This document shows, piece after piece, positions 5,500-10,724 of a DNA stretch of 10,724 bases. The notes beneath the pieces were generated by a model. It did not search any database. It was not told the origin of the DNA and saw only the letters and a program-made list of their open reading frames with translations. The stretch spans positions 1-10,724 of the forward strand of contig JAUWZB010000019.1 of assembly GCA_030615555.1 (NCBI GenBank). Reading direction: 5' to 3'. Each line of letters begins with the position of its first letter. Within the stretch, counting starts at the first letter, position 1. This stretch comes from Dehalococcoidales bacterium. Its GTDB lineage: Bacteria; Chloroflexota; Dehalococcoidia; E44-bin15. The position numbers and the translations under genes are program-made.

Positions 5500-7206
5500 A
5501 TGGAAGCTAAGGCTAAGTATCATGAAAGACCGTGGTTAAAATTCTATCATGAAGGAGTTCCGGCCAACGTCGAGATTCCGGAGCGCTCTTTGCCTGAGGT
5601 ATTTGATGAGGTCGCCGACAAATACTCCAGCAGAGCTGCGATGATCTTCTACGGTAATAAGATAAGCTTCGGAAAGTTGAGGGAGGAAGTAGACAGGTTT
5701 GCGACAGCCCTCCATGAGCTAGGCATCCAGAAGGGAGATAAAGTTGCCCTCTACCTGCTCAACAGTCCTCAATTCATCATCGCCTATTTTGGCTCGCTCA
5801 AAGCGGGGGCCACGCTGACGCCGATCAGCCCAGTCTATACCAGCATTGAGGTAAAGCATCAACTTGAAGATAGTGAAGCCAAGTCCATTGTCTGCCAGGA
5901 TTTCCTTTATGAGAACGTTGAAAGGGCAGGAGCCGGACTCAAGAATGTCATTCTGACCGGTATCGGGGAGTATTTGCCCCTATCAAAGAGATTAGCGGGG
6001 AAAAGTGTTCTGGGAAGGTATGGTAAGATGGAAGCTCCCAGCCCGCAGGTTATTGAAAGTCGTGGCCTCCACCAGTTCCAAAAGCTAATAAAGAAATACC
6101 CACCGAATCCCCCGAAAATCGAGATCAATGCCAAGGAGGATATTGCTGTCCTCCCCTATACCGGAGGAACCACGGGCCTGCCCAGGGGTGCTGTGCTGAC
6201 CCACTACAATCTGCTCGCCTGTGGGATGCAGGTCCAGGCTTTTTGGCCCACATTTGAGGAAGGTAAGGAGGTCGTTCCAGCATTGCTGCCCTTTTACCAC
6301 ATATATGGCCAGGTGGTAGTTATGTTGAACGGCCTGATTCTGGGGGCAACTCTGATTCTGTTTACCACGCCGGACCTTGAGGAAATCCTATCCGCGATGG
6401 AAAGATACGGAGCAACGGTGTTCTACAGTGTGCCAACGGCATACCAATTCCTCAAGGACTACGATAAGACTGACAGGTTCAATTGGAAGGGGCTCAAGAT
6501 GATTACCAGTGGCGCCGATACACTTCATGAGTCAACGGTAAAAGATTGGGAGAGAAGGACGGGGGCCAAGATCATTGAGGGTTACGGCTTGACTGAGTGT
6601 AGCGCTGTATCTCACGTCAACCCTTTGGGAAGGCCAAAGGTCGGTTCATTTGGGGTTCCGATACCCAACGTCGGGGCAGCGGTAGTTAACCATGAAACCG
6701 GCGAGTACCTTCCTCCCGGGGAAGTCGGTGAACTACTTATCGAGGGGCCAAACATTATGAAGGGCTACTGGAGGAGGCCAGAAGACACAAGGGAAAGCTT
6801 AATCGAGCTGGATGGCAGGACGTGGCTCAGAACAGGCGACTTGGTCAGGATGGACGATGAGGGCTACTTCTTCTTCTATGACCGGAAGAAGGATTTGATC
6901 AAGTACAAGGGCTATTCCGTCTTTGCCCGGGAGATAGAGGAGGTCTTGCACCAGCATCCAAAGGTCAAGACGGCGGGTGTCCTGGGGGTTCCCGATCCCG
7001 ACGTGGGACAGTTGATCAAGGCGATCGTGGTACTCGAAACCGACGCAAGAGGGAAAGTGGCCGAAGAGGAAATAATCAAATACTGTGAGGAGAATCTGGC
7101 CCATTACAAGGTCCCAAAGATCGTTGAATTCAGGGGTGAGCTCCCAAAGACAGATGTGGGAAAGGTGTCCCACAGGGAACTCAGGGAAGAGCTAGAGGAG
7201 GAATGA
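5500..7206 (+). CDS. AMP-forming acyl-CoA ligase (long-chain fatty acid or aromatic acid type)
   Basis: A 568-residue adenylate-forming enzyme of the ANL family that joins a carboxylic acid to CoA through an acyl-AMP, using ATP. From ATG 5500 the core motifs are complete: the phosphate-binding loop YTGGTTGLPRG (220-230), EGYGLTE (360-366), WLRTGD (442-447), the hinge region DRKKDLIKYKG (461-471) and PKTDVGKVSHREL (549-561) with catalytic Lys about 555. It is likely cytoplasmic and soluble. A longer frame starts at TTG 5413, but ATG 5500 has GGAGG at 5492-5496 and gives an N-terminus (KYHERPWLKFYHEGVP) typical of LcfB-like enzymes. The stop TGA lies one base before the livG start, so the two are almost surely one operon. 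The substrate cannot be read from sequence; a link with the importer suggests an imported acid. Confidence 0.92.
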   Translation: MEAKAKYHERPWLKFYHEGVPANVEIPERSLPEVFDEVADKYSSRAAMIFYGNKISFGKLREEVDRFATALHELGIQKGDKVALYLLNSPQFIIAYFGSLKAGATLTPISPVYTSIEVKHQLEDSEAKSIVCQDFLYENVERAGAGLKNVILTGIGEYLPLSKRLAGKSVLGRYGKMEAPSPQVIESRGLHQFQKLIKKYPPNPPKIEINAKEDIAVLPYTGGTTGLPRGAVLTHYNLLACGMQVQAFWPTFEEGKEVVPALLPFYHIYGQVVVMLNGLILGATLILFTTPDLEEILSAMERYGATVFYSVPTAYQFLKDYDKTDRFNWKGLKMITSGADTLHESTVKDWERRTGAKIIEGYGLTECSAVSHVNPLGRPKVGSFGVPIPNVGAAVVNHETGEYLPPGEVGELLIEGPNIMKGYWRRPEDTRESLIELDGRTWLRTGDLVRMDDEGYFFFYDRKKDLIKYKGYSVFAREIEEVLHQHPKVKTAGVLGVPDPDVGQLIKAIVVLETDARGKVAEEEIIKYCEENLAHYKVPKIVEFRGELPKTDVGKVSHRELREELEEE

Positions 7207-7207
7207 G

Positions 7208-7975
7208 GTGGTCCCTCCCTTTTTCGAGGTTGAGAACCTTACCAAGCGCTTCGGTGGCCTGACTGCAGTTAATGGGGTTAGCTTCCAGATTAGCAGGGAT
7301 GAGATCGTTGGCTTGATCGGCCCCAATGGGGCGGGAAAGACCACGGTGCTGCGCCTGATAACAAGCATATTAAAGCCCGATTCCGGCAGGGTAAGATTTA
7401 AAGGCAAGGATATCACCAGAGCCAAACCCTGGGCCATCGTCAACCAGGGAATTGCAGGAACATTCCAGGCTACCAGGCCATTTCGCCGTTTGCCCATCAT
7501 TGCCAATGTTATGGTAGCTTGCCTCAGCTCCAGGGCAATGAAGAGGGGGGAATGGGTTAAGACAGTCGAGGCCAAAGCGCTGGATGCGTTGGAGTTCGTC
7601 GGCATTTCCGACCTCGCCCTCGAGCCGGCCTCCTGCCTGTCTCACGGGGATCTAAGGCGTCTGGAGATAGCCCGGGCCATTGCTACCGACCCTGAGTTAC
7701 TTCTACTGGACGAGCCATTTAGCGGACTGAATCCTGCTGAGACTGAGCTGATGGCGAAATCGATAAGGAGATTGCACAAGGGGGGCAGGTTTGGCAGATT
7801 ACATAGTGAAGGGCCGACCATGATTATTATTGAGCACAAGCTGGCAGAACTCATGAAAATAGTTGATCGGGTGATCGTGCTCGATTTCGGAGAGCTGATT
7901 GCCGATGGCACCCCGGAGCAGATAGTCAAGGATGAAAAGGTAATCGAAGCTTACATAGGCAAGGGGGTTATCTGA
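7208..7975 (+). CDS. livG: Branched-chain amino acid-type ABC transporter ATPase LivG
   Basis: One of two ATPases of a HAAT-family importer. Visible motifs: Walker A GPNGAGKTT (38-46), Q-loop Q87, signature LSHGD (144-148), Walker B LLLLDEP (164-170) with Glu169, H-loop His210, and the LivG-typical ending EAYIG. Start is GTG 7208, one base after the ligase stop, with AGGAGG at 7196-7201 inside the ligase end, so translation is likely coupled. The stretch between D-loop and H-loop is about eight residues longer than in E. coli LivG, because RLHKGGRFG is followed by RLHSEG; the DNA shows a 27-bp imperfect tandem duplication near 7769-7805. All catalytic residues are kept. It should pair with LivF on LivH and LivM. 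The substrate may be an acid rather than an amino acid. Confidence 0.93.
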   Translation: MVPPFFEVENLTKRFGGLTAVNGVSFQISRDEIVGLIGPNGAGKTTVLRLITSILKPDSGRVRFKGKDITRAKPWAIVNQGIAGTFQATRPFRRLPIIANVMVACLSSRAMKRGEWVKTVEAKALDALEFVGISDLALEPASCLSHGDLRRLEIARAIATDPELLLLDEPFSGLNPAETELMAKSIRRLHKGGRFGRLHSEGPTMIIIEHKLAELMKIVDRVIVLDFGELIADGTPEQIVKDEKVIEAYIGKGVI

Positions 7976-7976
7976 G

Positions 7977-8726
7977 TTGCTTCTCGAGGTGGAAAATCTA
8001 AAGGTTTGTTATGATACCGCCATGATATTAAGCGACCTGAATTTGGGCGTTGACGAGGGGGAAGTGGTCAGTCTGGTGGGTCCAAATGGCGCTGGAAAGA
8101 CAACGCTACTTCGAGCCATAACCGGACTGGTGAGATGGGAAAAGGGTGCGATGAGGGGGGCGCGGGCTGGAGACATAACCATTGAAGGCACTGTGCGCTT
8201 TGCCGGGGAGAGGATCGATGGGCTGGCAGCACATGAGATTGTAAGAAGGGGCTTAGTTCATTGCCCAGAGAGACGAAGGCCCTTTCGAGAGATGACAGTT
8301 ACTGAAAATCTGAAGGCTGGCGGCTATCTGTGTAAAGAGAGAGGAGAGGTGCAGAGAAGGTTAGAAATGGCTTATCAGTTGTTCCCGGTGCTTAAAGAGA
8401 GGGGGAATCAGATATCTGGAACACTATCCGGCGGAGAGCAACAGATGCTCGCCATTGGAAGGTCATTGATGTTCCAGCCCAAGCTACTATGTATCGATGA
8501 ACCTTCAACCGGGCTCGCTTCCAGGCTGAAACAGGAATTGTTTGAGCGTATGAAGCAGATTCAACGTTCGGGGATTGCCATGCTCCTGGTTGAGCAGGAC
8601 GTCAGCTCGGCGTTTCAATTAGCCAGCAGGAACTACGTTCTTTCTCACGGAAGGGTGATCGCTGAAGGAACAAGCGAGGAATTACTCAAGGACGAGACCA
8701 TCAGAAAGACATACCTGGGCTTGTAG
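7977..8726 (+). CDS. livF: Branched-chain amino acid-type ABC transporter ATPase LivF
   Basis: Second ATPase of the importer (249 residues). Walker A GPNGAGKTT is at 35-43, signature LSGGE at 150-154, Walker B LLCIDEP at 170-176. The switch position reads VEQD (205-208), with Gln replacing His, which is normal for LivF. About 14 extra residues lie between Walker A and the PERRRPF segment (around 54-70, rich in Gly, Arg and Ala) compared with E. coli LivF. The usual PEGRR reads PERRR. Start is TTG 7977, one base after the livG stop, with a loosely spaced GGGGG at 7963-7967; no better start fits the conserved LEVENLKVCY opening. Its stop faces that of livM across 11 bp. Confidence 0.93.
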   Translation: MLLEVENLKVCYDTAMILSDLNLGVDEGEVVSLVGPNGAGKTTLLRAITGLVRWEKGAMRGARAGDITIEGTVRFAGERIDGLAAHEIVRRGLVHCPERRRPFREMTVTENLKAGGYLCKERGEVQRRLEMAYQLFPVLKERGNQISGTLSGGEQQMLAIGRSLMFQPKLLCIDEPSTGLASRLKQELFERMKQIQRSGIAMLLVEQDVSSAFQLASRNYVLSHGRVIAEGTSEELLKDETIRKTYLGL

Positions 8727-8737
8727 CTTTATAATTC

Positions 8738-9793
8738 CTAACCTAAATCCGCCGTACATACCCGGCATGACTTACGGGTGGCTATGTTTCGTATCTTGCA
8801 TCTGGGGCATACCTTTTCGATCTTATCCCGCACCCGGGTGGTGAGTCCCTCAGGCATAAACAGCATGACAAGCACTATTATGATGGCAACGAGCAACATT
8901 CGTATCTCGGACACAACAGGCAGGGATGTCATAATCGTAGTATAAGGGATATAGATGATGAAGACTCCGGCTATTGGCCCATAGATGGTGGCGATACCTC
9001 CAAAAATCGCCCATATGACGACCTGAAACGATAGCATGAGTTCCAATGTCGATGGACCAGCAACCTTCATATAATGGACATAGAGGCCCCCGGCGATCCC
9101 AGCAAAAAGTCCGCTCAGACAGAAGGCCAACAATTTATATCTGGTTGTATTTACTCCGGATGCCCTGGCAGCGACCTCGTCTTCCCGTATGGCGTGAAAA
9201 ATGATGCCGGTCTTGGAAGCGGTGATCTTCCACATAACGAATCCCAGTACGATCATAAGGGTGACCGCGATATAGTAATCGATCGTCCGCGAGCCGGAGA
9301 GGGGGTCTATGCCGGAAACGCCCAACTCACCACCAGTGATACCTGGAAAAACGAAGATAAATCCAGTCAGGATTAGGGGAAAGGCCAGGGTGGCAAGGGC
9401 CAGGTAAACCCCCCTCAACCTCAGGCAGGGCACACCGATAACAAGTCCCGCCAGTACCGCAGCAAGCGCCCCAAGAGGTATAGTTAGCCACGGGGCTAAA
9501 CCGAAGTGTAGATTTAGAAGGGCAGCTGTGTAGGCAGCAACCCCGAAGAAGAGGGCATGGCCAAAATTCAGCTGGCCAGTAAAGCCAGATAATAGATCCC
9601 AGCTAGCAGCGAAGATGGCAAATATGCTCGCCATAAACAAGATGCCAAGATAGTACGGATGCGCTGTTATCAGGGGTAGCAATAATAGTGTCAAACAGAA
9701 AAGCAAAACTATTGTTCTGCTGGGAAGGACCAGTATCTCCCCTCTCAACTCTTTATATACCCTAGCGATGTAGGCGCTTATAATGCTCATCAC
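8738..9793 (-). CDS. livM: ABC transporter permease LivM with C-terminal zinc-ribbon-like tail
   Basis: Inner-membrane permease of the HAAT importer (351 residues). It has about ten hydrophobic segments and the family hallmarks GQLNFGHALFFGVAAY (73-88) and AIREDEVAARASGVN (201-215), the latter being the cytoplasmic loop that meets the ATPases. After the usual LivM ending (FMPEGLTTRVRDKIEK) comes an unusual tail with Cys329, 332, 343 and 346 in CxxC-10-CxxC spacing, a likely zinc ribbon on the cytoplasmic side. It overlaps livH: GTG 9793 gives a four-base overlap, and ATG 9790 (one codon later) shares only the A of the stop. The two starts cannot be separated. Translation is coupled to livH. 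It runs against livF, tail to tail. Confidence 0.92.
   Translation of the reverse strand: MMSIISAYIARVYKELRGEILVLPSRTIVLLFCLTLLLLPLITAHPYYLGILFMASIFAIFAASWDLLSGFTGQLNFGHALFFGVAAYTAALLNLHFGLAPWLTIPLGALAAVLAGLVIGVPCLRLRGVYLALATLAFPLILTGFIFVFPGITGGELGVSGIDPLSGSRTIDYYIAVTLMIVLGFVMWKITASKTGIIFHAIREDEVAARASGVNTTRYKLLAFCLSGLFAGIAGGLYVHYMKVAGPSTLELMLSFQVVIWAIFGGIATIYGPIAGVFIIYIPYTTIMTSLPVVSEIRMLLVAIIIVLVMLFMPEGLTTRVRDKIEKVCPRCKIRNIATRKSCRVCTADLG
8756..8809 (-). other. Zinc-ribbon-like four-cysteine motif within livM
   Basis: Codons 329-346 of livM: CPRC, ten residues, then CRVC. The pattern and the basic residues around it match short zinc ribbons seen at protein ends. E. coli LivM lacks such a tail. 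Metal binding is inferred from spacing alone. Confidence 0.6.
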
Positions 9794-10665
9794 CTTTCTT
9801 CCTCAAAGGCTACTCCAAACAGGCCTTCAGGCCTTATCAGGATGACGGCTAACATGATCGCCAGCGCCACAGACCCCTTCAAAAAGGCACCTGAAGGAAC
9901 TAAGAAGACAACCAGGGTCTCGGCAAACCCCAGGACAAAGGCCCCCACCAAACTCCCCTTGATGCTCCCCAACCCTCCGAGGACGACAATGGCCATGATC
10001 ATCACCAACGGGTGCATCCACATATGGGGCGACAAAATGGCTAAGGGAGCCACCAGTGCGCCAGCGACGGCCGCCAGCGCCACCGATATGGCCATGGTTA
10101 TCATTCCTGTTCTGGCCACGTTTATCCCCATCAGATTGGCCACTTCTCTATCCTGAGCCGTGGATCTAATAGCGATTCCCAGCCTGGTTTTCATCAACAG
10201 AGCCCATGTACCCAAGAGGATGATCAGGACCATCCCAAATGTTAATATGTATTGATAGGTGACCCTGATCCCCATTATTGTCGTGTATCCTGAAACCAGG
10301 CTGGGAACCCTCAAAAAGTGACCACCAAACGCCCACGGCATGAGCATGACCTCTTGAATAATGATGGCTAGGGCTAGGGTCACTATCAATGCCGTGGTCT
10401 CACGCCCACGTACGCGGTCAATGACCAGCTTATAGGTGAATACTCCTATGATAGTTACAGCTACTATAGAGAGAATGACGGATAGAAGGAGATTTAAACC
10501 GAGGAGACTGGCAAAGGTAAATATCAAATAGGCGGCCATCATGTAAAATGCGGTGTGGGCCAGGTTGATGATACGGGCTGCCCCGAAAATGAGGGAGAAA
10601 CCAACCGCCAACAGGGCATACACGCCGCCGCTTATTAGTCCAGTGATTATTATGCCCTCTATCAT
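9790..10665 (-). CDS. livH: Branched-chain amino acid-type ABC transporter permease LivH
   Basis: Partner permease in the inner membrane (291 residues, normal size). The N-terminal GLISGGVYALLAVGFSLIFG (9-28) and RIINLAHTAF (31-40) are typical of LivH. RLGIAIRSTAQDREVANLMG (161-180) is the cytoplasmic ATPase-contact loop, and VVLGGLGSIKGSLVGAFVLG (227-246) the conserved late segment. Start ATG 10665 keeps the standard LivH opening; the ribosome site (GAGTGAG) is weak. It is the first gene of the minus-strand livHM pair and overlaps livM. No substrate-binding protein is present; livK would be expected upstream, beyond the window edge. Confidence 0.94.
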   Translation of the reverse strand: MIEGIIITGLISGGVYALLAVGFSLIFGAARIINLAHTAFYMMAAYLIFTFASLLGLNLLLSVILSIVAVTIIGVFTYKLVIDRVRGRETTALIVTLALAIIIQEVMLMPWAFGGHFLRVPSLVSGYTTIMGIRVTYQYILTFGMVLIILLGTWALLMKTRLGIAIRSTAQDREVANLMGINVARTGMITMAISVALAAVAGALVAPLAILSPHMWMHPLVMIMAIVVLGGLGSIKGSLVGAFVLGFAETLVVFLVPSGAFLKGSVALAIMLAVILIRPEGLFGVAFEEER

Positions 10666-10696
10666 GGCTCACTCAAGTCGCGTCAATAAATACAAA

Positions 10697-10723
10697 AATA
10701 TACCCCCTCTAAAGGCATATGCC
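10697..10723 (-). promoter_or_regulatory. Possible livH upstream elements: palindrome and -10-like box
   Basis: GGCATATGCC (10714-10723) is a perfect 10-bp palindrome, and TATATT (minus strand, 10702 to 10697) resembles a -10 box. The window ends before a -35 could be examined, so this is only a candidate regulatory region for livHM. Confidence 0.2.
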
Positions 10724-10724
10724 C

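Noticed and set aside
5327..5539. Small plus-strand frame upstream of the ligase
   Set aside because: It overlaps the ligase start in another frame, and its Arg/Ser-rich product resembles nothing.
1..10724. CRISPR array, tRNA, rRNA, transposase or phage genes
   Set aside because: No regularly spaced repeats, cloverleaf-like sequence or recognisable mobile-element proteins were seen on either strand.

Overview
The window looks like a chromosomal segment from a free-living anaerobic or groundwater-type bacterium. Dehalococcoidia-like Chloroflexota is my best guess. This rests on the style of the proteins (a degenerate UlaG-like hydrolase, a large propeller/FnIII surface protein with a C-terminal membrane anchor, and liv-type transporters paired with an acyl-CoA ligase) and on short dispersed repeats of the kind common in such genomes. 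It is inference from recognition, not from a search. I see no rRNA, tRNA, CRISPR array, transposase or phage gene.

Left part (1-1580): a bioY biotin-transporter gene and a small metallo-hydrolase-fold gene, both on the + strand. Short palindromic repeats lie between and around them: two near-identical 39-bp hairpin elements, and fragments of a second family beginning TGTCATTGCGAG. The hydrolase start codon lies inside repeat-like sequence. A strong bidirectional terminator (1547-1577) separates this part from the next gene, which is convergent.

Middle part (1597-5499): a 1011-residue secreted protein on the - strand, with signal peptide, Asp-box beta-propeller-like repeats, two FnIII-like domains and a C-terminal transmembrane anchor. 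Upstream of it is about 870 bp without a convincing gene. This gap holds candidate promoters on both strands, a 13-bp perfect inverted repeat, a pair of AGCTAGCT palindromes and a leader hairpin.

Right part (5500-10665): a long-chain/aromatic-type acyl-CoA ligase tightly coupled to livG and livF on the + strand, then livM and livH on the - strand. Together livG, livF, livH and livM supply both ATPases and both permeases of a branched-chain-amino-acid-type (HAAT) ABC importer. They are split into two convergent modules that meet with only 11 bp between stop codons. The substrate-binding protein (livK) is not in the window and may lie beyond 10724. The ligase partner suggests that the importer takes up a carboxylic acid which is activated to a CoA thioester on entry; this is inference.

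No clearly new multi-gene system is visible. The most unusual points are a C-terminal four-cysteine zinc-ribbon-like tail on LivM, the tail-to-tail split of the transporter, an in-frame 27-bp duplication in livG, and the repeat mosaic around the hydrolase gene.
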